Shown here one piece after another: positions 46,411 through 58,460 of a stretch of DNA of 64,000 nt. Both the position numbers and the translations under genes were made by a program. The stretch's first letter is position 1. Every line of letters begins with the position of its first letter. The notes beneath the pieces are model-generated. The model was not told where the DNA came from. It searched no databases and saw nothing but the letters and a program-made list of their open reading frames with translations. Source of the stretch: Coix lacryma-jobi var. lacryma-jobi (Eukaryota > Streptophyta > Magnoliopsida > Poales > Poaceae); NCBI GenBank assembly GCA_009763385.1, contig CM019830.1:89666289-89730288 (forward strand). The letters are read 5' to 3'.

Positions 46411-48271
46411 TGTTGGTATTTCTTAGCGTCGCTACTAAGAATAGAGTTTTAATCTATCCCCGGCAATGGCGCCAGAAGTGTCTTGGTGGTAAAACTATTG
46501 ACTATTGGATAGTTCCGCAAGCGCACAGAAAATACCGATGTAGCACTTCACCCGGGAGTATTCCAAGGTATCGTTATTTATTTTATCCCAAAGGAAAGCA
46601 GGCTAGGAAAGATGTAGAGAGAGGAAAGATAGATATCCTTTAGTCTTACTATAATCTATTATCAATTAGAGAAGCAAAGGGGTATAGGTGGATATAATGG
46701 AGGATAGAAAGATAAGATAAATAAGTTAAGCAAAGAGTATATGATATGAAAGATAACTTTAGTAGAGTTAGCTAGGTGGCAGGACAACGAGTGAGTATAA
46801 AGTACTCCTATGTTTCTACCTTTACTCCTGTGAACTAATCCTAATTAAATAGATGACTTAACTAGATTGACGCCTTGCTACTTGTGTGAGAGGGATAAAC
46901 GAGAGAGTAAAGCGATAGAAGGTTGTTCACCTAACCCAGTACTCAAGCGGATATTTGGCTTATGGACGCCTTACCTTTTAAGAACTAGCCTGAGTTCACG
47001 TGAGGGGATCTAGGTAGCCAGGCAAAATCTGTCACCTTTTGCCCATGCGCCCCTACTGTTCGTGCAAGCCAGCGGTAGTCAAAGATAAGATGAAGTATGA
47101 GCACCACGCTCACACTTATCTACACCTTTAGCTATCGATCAAAATAGCTAAAGCCCCTATCCTAAGATAGGACGATGACGCACACACAAGAAGCTATGTA
47201 ATGGAAATCAATCTAACTATGACAACTATAGAACTAAGATAAGCACACAACAAGACTATATAAATATAGACTTGCACTAAGTAAATACTTAAATAAATAC
47301 TTGGAAAGTAAATACTTAAGTAAATGCAAAGTAAAGTAAAGAAATAATAATATATTAAATAAAGTCTTACAAAATAAGAAAGATACAAGGGCTATACCAG
47401 ACTCCCAGAAGACGACCCCGGAGACCCGAGCTTCGCCCGACTCGACTCTAACTCCCACTCTAGACTAACTACTACTACTCTTGCTTGATCTCACTTGAAA
47501 GTGGAGATGTGTGAGATGGGATGGGATGTCTTGAATGAGAGGGTGGAGGCCTCTATTTATAGTGGAGGTGGAGTAGGGGCTACTCCGGCGCCACGTCAGC
47601 GATCCGTGTGCTCCCCATCTCTCAACCCTTGGATCCACCGTCATTGTAACCGCCATGGATGGATGGCTTGGATGTTCTTCACGTGTCAAAAATGCATTTT
47701 GCCACCGACTTGGATGAGGATCACCATGGGGTCGGCCGACCCCTGTCCCTAACATGTGGGCCCGGGGCACACCTTCTAGAAGGTGCTGATGTCATCCTGA
47801 TGAATAGTGTTGTTGGGTCCCACCAACGGGGGGTCGGCCGACCCCCCTATGACAGGGCTGGCCCACCATCTTCTCTCCCTTGGCGACCCCACATGTCATG
47901 GAGCAAGTCTTGTGAAGTTGGTTGCATTTGGTTTTCGGTGTGGACCCATGAATCCATGTGCTTCTCATCTTGCACCATTGAGCAAAACCACATGTTTGAT
48001 CCAATGGTTGATATTGGCTTGAACATGCTTCTCTTGGATCATGCCATGTCACCATGGCCAAGGTGGCCCAAAGGTGGGGTCGCCCGACCCCCTTGGTGGG
48101 CCCACCTGGCCTCATTTTGTTCATTTTGCCATCTCCTATATGTTCACAAGCTAAGAGTACAAGTGGAACTTATTAGTGATAAATATGCTCATGATATGCT
48201 ATTCTTCCTTGAAACTGAGGCCTGTTGACGGTATTTTGATAAGGTAAAACATGCTATAACTTCCGTCAACA
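46411..48271 (-). mobile_element. Element G: solo LTR, 1861 bp, related to element D
   Basis: Flanked by the direct repeat cttgc (46406-46410 and 48272-48276), with termini TGTTGGTATTTC...CCGTCAACA. There is no internal region, so it is a solo LTR left by recombination. It shares words with the LTR of D (ccgcaagcgcac, gtagcacttcacccgg). On the minus strand it carries a tRNA-Asp-type PBS sequence (46458-46474) inside the LTR, which sets its orientation. Three copies of a GGGGTCGGCCGACCCC-like palindrome lie at 47727-47742, 47829-47846 and 48074-48092 (the last imperfect). No gene is seen. Confidence 0.88.
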
Positions 48272-49612
48272 CTTGCCAAGGGGAACACGCCGAGCACCAC
48301 CTCACCGCCGGCGACCTCACCGCCGGCGAGAACCGTGCGGTCAAACCCACTCCCCTGTTTTCTCTCTCTAACCAGTGGGTTCCGTTGACCAGCAGGTCCC
48401 ACGCGTCAGTCGCTCACGGTCTATGGACCGGGTCTGCGCGAGTTGGGCCGGAGTTTTCAAATATTTTTCCTTTTTGTTTTAATTTCTAGAAAAGCTTGTT
48501 ATTTTTGTGTAGCACAATTTAAAAGTCCAAATGAGGTGCTTTTAGTTTTGGTAGCTTGTTCATGAGTAGATCTATCATGGAAAAATATGAAAGTATTTTT
48601 GGTGAAAGTTTGTACTACTGTTTTTATTTATTTTAGTTTATGTGCTTTTGTTGAAATAAATGGATTTATATGTTTTCTGGTCGAGTTAATTCATGGTAAA
48701 ATTTGTGTAGGTTCCTTATCATGTTATCATGTTAAGTACCTATGAAAAATGTATGAGGCACTGTTGTGTAGAAAAAAATGTCTGTTAGGGTTTAAAGTCC
48801 TTTTTGGTAGTTTTCTTGGAAAAAGTGTTAAGGTGCTTTATATGTAAAAATAAAATATGGGAAAATTTGTGCAGTCTCTGTATGTGATGTTCCAGTTAGG
48901 AAAAATATTAAACATAGGTTGTTATGTGGAAAAATGTAAAGTTGTTGTACAAATGTGCTTTTCTATGTTTTTCTTTGGAAATTCATAGAGAGAATAATAT
49001 AAGGTTTCTGTTCATGGAACTTTCTTGATAAATATTAAATGAGAAGTGGAATCTGGAAAAAATATAAAAATGAGTACAAGACCCTTTTCCAGCAGGGTTG
49101 TAGTTCAAATGGTTTTATCTGGAGTAAAATTGTTTATTTTGTGTAGGTTGGTATGTTCATGCTTAAGTAGTGAGTTTTCTATAGTAAAATGATTATGAGT
49201 AGGTGAAGCTAGGAAAATTATAAAATCTGCTGTTTGACACTTTTCATGTGGGAAGTTAGTTCAAAGCACCCGTTTGAGCATTTTGTTTCATCTTTTTGTA
49301 CCTGCTATTCTGTATTTTATCTCTTGCTAGAATTCGGGCAGTGAAGTCTAGTTAGCATCAGTTACCTTCTGGAATTTTTGTAGAATTTTCTGAGTTCAGA
49401 AAAATGTACTTGCAGTTCAAATTTGAGTTTCTTCAATTTAATAAATAGGAAATAGTGGAAATATTGGTTTTGTTTTATGTGGTATTTAAGTGTTTTTCCT
49501 CAACGTCAAAAGTGGTTCAACAAGTTGGTTTTGTTGGTTTGCAAGAAATGATGCGTTTCATACCAACATGTTGCACCTTGCATTATTTAATTATGTACCG
49601 CATTGCAAATAG

Positions 49613-50863
49613 GATCGACGATCTCGGAGCCCGATCAGGAGCCGGAAGCAAACGACGAGCAGGAGATCCCAGAGCTGCCCAGGACCGAGGAAGCCAACCC
49701 CACGCCGAAAGCTAACCTGCCTGAGTGCCCCTCTCACGAGGCCTCACTCTTTTGCCAAGGCAAGCCCCAGAGCATCCTTAAGTCTCCCAGTTTTTATAAT
49801 TAATTTACTTGAGTATTTTATATTGTGATGCATTAGGTATAGGAGTTGATTGAATCCTACCTGTTGCATTACCCTTCCTTGAATATTGTTTATACCTGCC
49901 TTGTTATCCTGTTCCTTATTTGTAATGTAGAATTGCTTAGTTGCTTAATAAAAGTGGTAGTTAAGGATGTTTCTGTAATACCCCTGGTGGGTATTTACCG
50001 GATCACGGTTGGCTATATTTTGCTATCGTGGAAAAGAACCTGAGTAGTAATGAAATACGGTCAACTGGAAGGCAAGGCACAAGTTTGGAAACTTGGGGCA
50101 GTCCGTCCGTTGGATCGTGTAGGTTTGTATCGATGTTGGCCCTCGTTCATTTTTGAACGCGCCCTTTTACTTAGGGATACGTCGGTGCCGTAATCATCGA
50201 CCCCAAAGCCGGTTAGAAGCTGTTCGGGCCGGTTTTGACCCGTGTCGCGCCCTCTAGTATGGAAATGCGATCTGCCGCGGGAGGCCATCGCCAGGTTCCA
50301 ATTGGGTGGTCCGTGCTTCAACCGCGACGATTACCACCACGAACAAGCATCGAGCGATTGCCCAATGCATGGACCCGACGGGGCAAGTGTGGGCTGGTAT
50401 TAAAGGTCTTTCACTAGCTGGTTTGGAATTCGATTCGAGTCGCCGTCTCCCCCGGTTAGTGGGAAACTATGGCGAGCTTCACCATGATGCAACTCCATGT
50501 GATGTTTTAAAGGTTCAACTAAAATATGGATAAGTCAACTGGATATGGTTATATTATTGCTTGTTAGACTCAAGTGGATGTATTAGTTCAAGTGCAAAAC
50601 CTAGATAAAGAGGTAGGTTTAAAATTGACAGCTCATCAATATTATTAATTAATCCTTCTCTTAATACTGAGCTTTTCGCAACTAAAGATCCCAGCTCCAC
50701 CAAAAGCCTTGCATATCCTTGGTGTCTTTATTTTTAGTTGGACGGGTAAGTCTAGCTGAGTACATTCTCGTACTCAGGGTTTATCCCGTTTGTTGCAGAT
50801 GGCCAGGTGTACTATGGCTATTGTAAGCATTGCCTCTACCCGGTGGAGGGTGATGAGGAGTAG
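49613..50863 (+). CDS. LTR-internal spliced small acidic ORF (exons X and Y), element C 3' LTR
   Basis: Exon X is 49613-49759 and Y 50799-50863. Both frames stay open despite several substitutions relative to the 5' LTR copy, and the GC donor is kept. The exon Y peptide appears identical in the two LTRs. Confidence 0.4.
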
Positions 50864-51076
50864 GCCCAGGGCAGGGTCGTCAAGAAGCTTCCCCTTTTCT
50901 TTTGCGGGACTGAGACTCCTAGTGGCACACTATCTGAAAAAGGAGGAATGAGTTGTGTTGGGTTAAGTTATCAAACAATGTTTTATTTGGACCACATGTG
51001 TAGTGGTCGTGTTTCAAAACTGCTTTAAGCTTCCGCACTTTTAAACTCAGTATTGTAATAACTCTGTTTTAATGTC

Positions 51077-52310
51077 TGTTGACACTTACTAACGTCGTTA
51101 CTAAGAATGGACCTTACGATCCATCCCCGGCAACGGCGCTAGAAATGCTTGTTGGTATTTCTTAGCGTAAGCAGAAGAATCCGCAAGCGCACGGAATTAC
51201 CGTTGTAGCACTTCACCCGGTGGTATTCAGGGTATCGTATTTCTACGAGGAACAGAGGTATTTCTTCTATCTAGTTCGTCCAAGGACAACACAAGGGTAG
51301 AGAAAGAGAGGGGAATAGAGACGGATCGCTAAAGCTTTATTGTCTAAAGATAGATAAACGTTACATCTACTTATTCACTTCGGGCACCGGCTTATACCTG
51401 GTCTGCCAGGTAACTCCGGCCTTTGTGTAGCTCTACGCCGTAACCGAACGTGGGGAAAACTAAGGGCAAACAGGGTTGTCACCACCTGCCGCCGATCCCT
51501 CACCCGTAGATCACGAGGCAAACGAAGGTGAACCCTAGCCTAGACACCACGTCTACGCTATTGATCACTACTCTAGCGTTGCGCAGGAACCCCTCCAAAT
51601 GATTCAGAGGTTCCTCTACTAGAGTATCCGCTACGAGAACGGACAACGAACCCGCAAACAAGCTAGAAGAGATAAAGCTTATCTAATCAAAAGAACAATA
51701 ATACTGTAGAAACCACGAACACTTACTATGTATGGATCCCGATGTGGGTACAAGGTAAGGGCTCGTCGAGGTACAAGCTCGGGGAGAGACCGACAAGCCC
51801 GGTACTTCCCCGCTCTCTTCCCTCACATCTCACTCTCCAACTCTAGAAACCTAATAGGGCATGGCCCTAAGGAGTGGGGATCTACTCAAGAGAGAGGTGT
51901 TCTTCTATTCCTTTTGTGTGTTGTTCATTTTGCGCATTTCGGCGTGTTGGATTGCGCCTTTTTGGTTGTTATCCACCTGTATGCATGTTTATGGTCTGCA
52001 AAACATAACTTTGCACTACATGTGGAACTTGGTTAGCAATAAATGTATATATATGAGTAAAATGCATGCTTCTTATTCCATGGATTGCATGGTAGGTGGG
52101 CCACTTGGTATTTGTGTTGCATAATGATGTTTTATGCATTATTTTCCTTGCCTTTATATGCATTTCCATCGATGTATGCCTGTAAGCGAATAATCACCAA
52201 AACTCGTGGAATGCATTAGTGTAAAGCCCTATTCACTAGTCTTGGGAATATTTTTATATATTTTTATAATGAAGTTGGTGGTATAAAATATGAGTTAAGG
52301 ACCACCAACA
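51077..52310 (-). repeat. 3' LTR of element D (left copy)
   Basis: TGTTGACACTTAC...GGACCACCAACA on the plus strand. A PBS-like sequence ccccggcaacggcgct (51125-51140) lies inside the LTR, followed at 51150 by TGTTGGTATTTCTTAGCG, which equals the terminus of solo LTR G. Confidence 0.9.
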
Positions 52311-54591
52311 AGCTCCCCTACACTTAGCCCTTTGCTCGTCCTCGAGTAAAGATTAGGACTAAGATGGGTCATCTCTCTGATATGTAACCTGCATACAAGT
52401 TATTCCAAGCTTCACCTGCACTTATGAACTCTGAAGTGTCTACCATGATATCTTGGGTGATTGAAAAATGGAACAACATGGATTCAAATCCCCTTGCATC
52501 AATCAATTCAGAAACTTGGGTTTTCATTTTGAAAATGTAAACCATAGCTTAGCTCCTCAAATGATTCTCTCAAATCGCTCATTTATGTGTTTGGTTCCTC
52601 ACCAAGGCATACCAAAGTGTTGCCTTCTTTCTTTCCTATTCCTAAAAAGCTTTTGTGGAGTTTGGGTAGGTAAAGATATGAAGGCATACTTACTCCGCAT
52701 ATTTTGCTAAGTCAAATCTCGGATCCGAGGAGAAAGATGTCATACCCTTAGATCAAGAAGTGCAAGTGTGGGGAATATATATGTATATATATATATTTTT
52801 TTGAACTCTTTTGTCATGCTTCTCTCTCCCCCTTTTTTTAGAAACTTATGAAAATATGGGCTATCTTTATTATTATTATTTTTTTAGAGAGAGGCGGGCA
52901 TCGAAGTACCCATTGTTTTCTCATTTGGACACTTGTCCATTTTTTTCTGCTCTCTCATTTTTTTGGCACATGCTTCTTTGGCATGGCATCTTTTCTCTTT
53001 TCTTCATGCTTTTTGGCATGGGATTATTTTTTTTCATAGCCCATATTTTGCAAAAGTAAAAAGGAATTTTGGGAAGAGAGGTTCATAACACAAGTGGTGG
53101 AGTTTTTATTTTGGTGGAATGGAAAGGCATGTTTTTGCGTAACTCTTAGTGCAAGAGTTAGCATTTTTTTATGTGGGTGTACGTGAATCTTGATCTTAGG
53201 GGCATGATAAGTTTCTCAACAAGGGATCAACAAGACTTGACAAAACTCAATGCAGTAGTAAGTTGCAAGTATTTGGAGGTTTTAAAATCTAACACTAGAT
53301 ATGGCTTTGGTAGGAATTTTCATATCATTGAGGAGCATGCTATTTGAACTTTGTTTTTGTAAAATAAATCCCAAGTTCTTCACCTGAAAGAGCAAGGTTC
53401 ATTTTCATCCTACTATATCTCATATTTCAATTACTTAGATAGCATGAGGTCCCTATGAAATGTGTTCACAAGTTATAGGAATATTAGCAAGGAATAAAGA
53501 GTATGCAAATTTTATCAAAGGATAACTTGCAGATGACATGTCAAAAGTTTTGTCTTTTTAATCTGTTTAGTTTTAATCTTCAAAACATGAGAGATGTGAG
53601 GATAGAGTTTTGCACAAACCATCGTTTGAAGATGAAGGAGTTTACGATGAGTTAGAAATGATTTGACCAACCCGGAAGTTAAGTCAATCCATTCTAAAAC
53701 CTTTTACCTTGTCCTTCTCCATGTTAGGTTTCTCGATGTTGTGCAAAGTGTTGGGGAGATCTCAATTGTGTGAAAGGTTATACTTGGGAGATCTCCCCCA
53801 CACTTATTCTTGTACCTGTTTTTTGAAACAAAACAAAAGAAACAAAAAGAAAGGCTCTACCAGTTTGAAAACTGGGAAGGCTCAATTTTATTATAAAAAA
53901 AACTTTTTTTTATTTTTATCATTTAGGAAAAACTCTCTTTTTTTTTAAGCAGAACTCAAACAAGGCTAAGATAAGTTTTGCTATAAAGTGCTAGCCTTGG
54001 TTCATCTCCATTAAAGATTACTTCTTTTGTTTATGCAAACAACTTAGGTTCATTAATCAAAATCTAATGCCATGTCAAATTTTGATTAAAGAAGGTCATT
54101 TTAACCTAAGCACCATGCTTAATTTAAAAAGACCAATGGATGTACCGGGCCCGGTATACCCAAACCAGAGCAGCCGTCATAAACAATAAGAAGCATGAAT
54201 TTGTATGGTCTAGTAAACTTATGGAGATAAATGTGAGTAAGGCATTTGATGATTTTTTTTGAAGCTCTTCATGCTCTCTTACATCGTATGTACCCTTGTT
54301 CTTCTTGATCATATCCTGAAAAGGGTTAACAACCAAGAATACCCGAAGGTGCACACTAACTAGATAGCATGATCTTATTTTTTATTAAGAATTTTTTTTA
54401 ATGATAGTAATAAAAGAAATATAAAGCTATTTTTTTAAATCATTATATAAATATTTTTTTCTTTTTTTTTTGGATAATCTGGGGTATCTCCCGGCAGTGC
54501 TTAAGTTATAGTCTTAAGCTTGACCTTGGGAACTTCATCTTGCAGCCTACAGTGGTGGTGTAATTCCCAGTTCACCACCAAGTATTTGGCA
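52311..54591 (-). other. Non-coding interior of element D
   Basis: About 2.3 kb, AT-rich with long T-runs and no ORF that I can support on either strand. It fills the place where pol would be in an autonomous element. It holds the PPT at its left end. Confidence 0.7.
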
Positions 54592-56396
54592 TTAATACTC
54601 AAGCTGCAAGGTTAGCACCACCATGCATTTATGGGATTTGCAATGTTTGTGATAAACATAAGCATCCACAACCATTCTCTTAAAGAGTTTGACAACGAGA
54701 ATCAAGAGAAGGTTGTGATCCTCATAGAAGCATGTGGTTTGAAGCAAAACGAACTCTAGAGAACCTAAAAGTGAGCATGTGACATGAGGGATCTCAAAAG
54801 AGAAGTTATCATGCTCATTAACAGATTCTTGCTTGGTTTCTAGAGTTGTTGCTTCACACATGTCCATGGCATGAAAGTTTCCGCACTGGAAAGATCTATC
54901 ATGAAAGACGAGCGTTGATACTTGACTGCTGTCGAGAACAACGTTATGATGGCCAGAGGGACATGGATTAAGCTCGAGCGAGGATGGTACTGGACGTATC
55001 GTTTCACAAGGATGAGATTGAAACTCAAACGAAACGCACGGAGCTATGCATTTTACCACCTCGCATGAGTTAGCGTTGGGCTGCTCCTTCGCCTTTGGAT
55101 TTGCGGAACTAACGATAGACTCGGCGGAAGTGATTGCTCCCAACTGTTCATCAGGGCCCCCACGGAATGGTTTCTCTATGGAAAGTTTTTCGAAAGGGTG
55201 GCCTAACAGAAGTTCGAATTCGAGGATGTCGTAGATATGAAATCTAGGTGAACCACGTTTTCGTTTATTTCAAAAGGTACGGCCTTAGCAACTCCACAAC
55301 ACTCCCAGAGAAACCCTGGCGGACCTTCAAAGAGTTTGTCGGTCGGGATTAGCGGAGTGTTACCCAAAAGAGATTCCGCTAAGAATTTTGACATGATATT
55401 TGTTCCGACCGATGGGTTGTGAAGAGCATCGACAATTGTTCCCCTAAATGTGCAAGATATGGTCGTGGAGGGTGAAAGAATCCAAATTACATCAGAATAA
55501 TGTTTCACCTCCACTAACAATTCTTTTGATGGCTCTATTTTAGGGGACACTTCATATGTCGAGCATTTTTCGTACCTACGAAGGTTCGTGATTCTGTCAT
55601 AATCCTCGAATTCAATTGCAAACTCCGAAGGATAAAGCATTATCGGTGTTTGCAGCTCGGGTGAGGGCTCAAAAGTCGAATCTATGTATGGCAAAGTTGT
55701 TGATTCCACTGATGAGGGCTCCTCAAAACTTGACATGCCCTTGTTTTGGAGAGGTTTTGGTTCTACAACGGGAGAAGTGTGCTTCTCTAGGAAGTTATCA
55801 AGGATTTTTCTCTGTTCCGTTGTAGATTTGCTTGAAAACGACCCTCCAGCGGCCCTGTCAAGGACTAGGGCAGCATCTTCATCTAGACCCGTAGAAAAGA
55901 GATGCAATTGCACGCTCTCGGGTAAAGACATGTTTGGGCTAGCGTGTAGTATCGTCAAATACCTGGCCCAGGCTGCACCTATAGACTCCTCATCTTGCTC
56001 GAAATGGAGGATTTCCTTTGGTATAGAGGTGATACGAGATCTAGGGAAGAATGCAAGATAAAACTTGTTTTTAAGTTCTTCCCAATCCCCATTCACACTT
56101 TCTACGACATTAGCGTACCATTGTTTCGCCTCCCCATTGAGGGAAGACAAAAACAATTTCCACTTAATCGTTTCTTTTGTCAAGCCTGGGATGCTTAGGC
56201 ATGAGCAAATTTCCTCAAGATCTAGCAAGTGGTTAAAAGAATCTTCATTATGAAAACCAGAGAAGTGTAGTGCCCGAGCTATGGATTTTAAATAAGGGTG
56301 GAGTCCATCATTGGATGAAAGTTTTGGAGAAGGTTTTGGCTCGACGAACTCCCCCTTTGAAGCGGACGGATTTTGAATTGGAGTGGTTGGCTTCAT
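54592..56396 (-). pseudogene. gag (with protease-like end) of element D, one frameshift
   Basis: The minus-strand frame from ATG at 56396 (MKPTTPIQNPSASKG) runs 398 codons to TAG at 55203. A downstream frame in another phase continues to 54592. The continuation motif YDILEFELLLGHPFEKL (about 55245-55195), typical for this family, is in the second phase, so one small indel near 55215-55245 splits a single ORF. The gag core has WKLFLSSLNGEAKQWY, WEELKNKFYLAFFP and LHLFSTGLDEDAALVLDRAA. The segment VDALHNPSVGTNIMS resembles a degenerate retroviral-type aspartic protease site. This resembles gag of the Athila/Tat side of Ty3/gypsy, inferred from motifs. An upstream in-frame extension to 56522 overlaps the LTR and is unlikely to be coding. 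Confidence 0.8.
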
Positions 56397-56487
56397 GATA
56401 GAAAAAGTAAAAAGAAAATATTTTTGGTTTTTATAAAAAGGGATACAGATACGAGGATGAACTAGGTTCAAAGAAAATAGCAACCGT

Positions 56488-56505
56488 TCCCCGGAAATGG
56501 CGCCA
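56488..56505 (-). other. PBS of element D
   Basis: On the minus strand TGGCGCCATTTCCGGGGA lies eight bases after the LTR end. It is tRNA-Asp type as in Athila/Tat-like elements, with changes at two central bases relative to the copy inside the LTR. Confidence 0.7.
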
Positions 56506-56513
56506 GAAATGCT

Positions 56514-57747
56514 TGTTGACACTTACTATCGTCGTTACTAAGAATGGACCTTACGATCCATCCCCGGCAACGGCGCCAGAAATGCTTGTTGGTATTTCTT
56601 AGCGTAAGCACAAGAATCCGCAAGCGCACGAAATTACCGTTGTAGCACTTCACCCGGTGGTATTCAGGGTATCGTATTTCTACGAGGAACGGAGGTATTT
56701 CTTCTATCTAGTTCGTCCAAGGACAACACAAGGGTAGAGAAAGAGAGGGGAATAGAGACGGATCGCTAAAGCTTTACTATCTAAAGATAGATAAACGTTA
56801 CTTCTACTTGTTCACTTCGGGCACCGGCTTATACCTGGTCTGCCAGGTAACTCCGGCCTTTGTGTAGCTCTACGCCGTAACCGAACGTGGGGAAAACTAA
56901 GGGCAAACAGGGCTGTCACCACCTGCCGCCGATCCCTCACCCGTAGATTACGAGGCAAACGAAGGTGAACCCTAGCCTAGACACCACGTCTACGCTATTG
57001 ATCACTACTCTAGCGTTGCGCAGGAACCCCTCCAAATGATTCAGAGGTTCCTCTACTAGAGTATCCGCTACGAGAACGGACGACGAACCCGCAAACAAGC
57101 TAGAAGAGATAAAGCTTATCTAATCAAAAGAACAATAATACTGTAGAAACCACGAACACTTACTATGTATGGATCCCGATGTGGGTACAAGGTAAGGGCT
57201 CGTCGAGGTACGAGCTCGGGGAGAGACCGACAAGCCCGGTACTTCCCCGCTCTCTTCCCTCACATCTCACTCTCCAACTCTAGAAAGCTACTAGGGCATG
57301 GCCCTAAGGAGTGGGGATCTACTCAAGAGAGAGGTGCTCTTCTATTCCTTTTGTGTGTTGTTCATTTGGCGCATTTCGGCGTGTTGGATTGCGCCTTTTT
57401 GGTTGTTATCCACCTGTATGCATGTTTATGGTCTGCAAAACATAACTTTGCACTACATGTGGAACTTGGTTATCAATAAATGTATATATATGAGTAAAAT
57501 GCATGCTTCTTATTCCCTGGATTGCATGGTAGGTGGGCCACTTGGTATTTGTGTTGCATAATGATGTTTTATGTATTATTTCCCTTGCCTTTATATGCAT
57601 TTCCATCGATGTATGCCTGTAAGCGAATAATCACCAAAACTCGTGGAATGCATTAGTGTAAAGCCCTATTCACTAGTCTTGGGAATATTTTTATATATTT
57701 TTATAATGAAGTTGGTGGTATAAAATATGAGTTAAGGACCACGAACA
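56514..57747 (-). repeat. 5' LTR of element D (right copy)
   Basis: 1234 bp, the same length as the left copy. The internal PBS-like sequence is at 56562-56578. The terminus GAACA at 57747 is probably a mutated CAACA. Confidence 0.9.
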
Positions 57748-57982
57748 ATGTCGCACTCTGATGTTTAAATTCGGTTTTTATTTATCTGTGATGTTTCCTT
57801 TCGAATGTAATAATTGAACGATGTGATCCTGTATGATGTATGACGTTTGAAATCCTTCGAGATTTCTGGACTACCGGGGTTATATGGATTCAAGTTTGGG
57901 TCGATGTCAAACGAATTTGACTAAGATGGTACTTGAGTTCTTATAATCAGGATGGTTCCGTCACAGCTACCCTCGACGGTTT

Positions 57983-58191
57983 CTGAGTTTGGGCCTCAAA
58001 ACTCGGGGTGGCCGGTTTCCGAGTTTGGGCCTCAAAACTCGGCGCGGACGGTTTCCAGGTTTGGGCCTCAAAACCTGGGTGCGCGGGTTTCTGAGTTTGG
58101 GCTACAAAACTCAGCCTGAGGACAGGTTTCCCGGTTTCAGCCTCAAAACCAAGGGAAGGCCTAGGTTTCCCGGTTTTGGCCTCAAAACCGG
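57983..58191 (+). repeat. Array of covarying hairpins in LTR of F
   Basis: Six units with conserved core (G/A)GCC(T)CAAAA and varying complementary arms: CTGAG/CTCGG (57983), CCGAG/CTCGG (58019), CCAGG/CCTGG (58055), CTGAG/CTCAG (58091), CCCGG/(partial) (58131) and CCCGG/CCGGG (58168). A seventh unit, GGTAGC/GCTACC, is split by element C (33867-33890 plus 57971). Confidence 0.75.
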
Positions 58192-58452
58192 GGGGGAGGT
58201 CCGCAAAAAGGACGGTCGACGCGTGGCGGCGTGGAGAGGCTAGCGCGGAGGCGAGGCTATCCATGAGGTAGGCGCGGCGGTCGACTGGGCGGTACGTGGT
58301 GGCATCCTAAGGCTTGCGTCGAGGCGAAGCTAAGGGTTAGGAAGGCGCGTGGCCGTCAGATCAACTATCAGCAGAGTTGGACCCGGATACCCCTAGGGTT
58401 GGCCGCTTCGCTCTTGTATCTAGGGGTAGAAAGGGGATTATTGTTTTAGGCT

Positions 58453-58460
58453 ATAAATAA
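58453..58460 (+). promoter_or_regulatory. TATA box in LTR of F
   Basis: TATAAATA within ggctataaataagagagcc, about 1.1 kb before the LTR end and followed by a CT-rich leader. This is a standard plant TATA context. Confidence 0.6.

Larger units (their letters stand above)
51077..57747 (-). mobile_element. Element D: gag-only LTR retrotransposon (TR-GAG type), 6.7 kb
   Basis: TSD atgtc (51072-51076 and 57748-57752). Two LTRs of exactly 1234 bp (51077-52310 and 56514-57747) with few differences. On the minus strand a PBS (56488-56505) follows the right LTR and a PPT (agtgtaggggagct, 52311-52324) precedes the left LTR. Only a gag-like ORF is present, with no RT or integrase, so it must have moved with enzymes from another element. 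Confidence 0.92.
33891..57965 (+). mobile_element. Element C: full-length Ty3/gypsy chromovirus, Tekay-like, with nested insertions
   Basis: TSD gctac at 33886-33890 and 57966-57970. LTR termini are TGTGAC...GTCACA. The span is 24,075 bp including solo LTR G and element D. Without them and their TSDs it is about 15.5 kb. The layout matches B: PBS, orf0, gag-pol with chromodomain, hairpin plus PPT, LTR. Gag-pol and orf0 are both damaged. Confidence 0.93.
44926..57965 (+). repeat. 3' LTR of element C with two nested insertions
   Basis: LTR segments are 44926-46410, 48277-51076 and 57753-57965. After removing G (1861 bp) and D (6671 bp) with one TSD each, 4498 bp remain, matching the 4500-bp 5' LTR. 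It ends GTCACA before gctac. Confidence 0.93.

Noticed and set aside
52727..54591. Plus-strand frames rich in Phe/Leu in the interior of D
   Set aside because: T-rich runs on the non-coding strand of the element. No start context or known domain.
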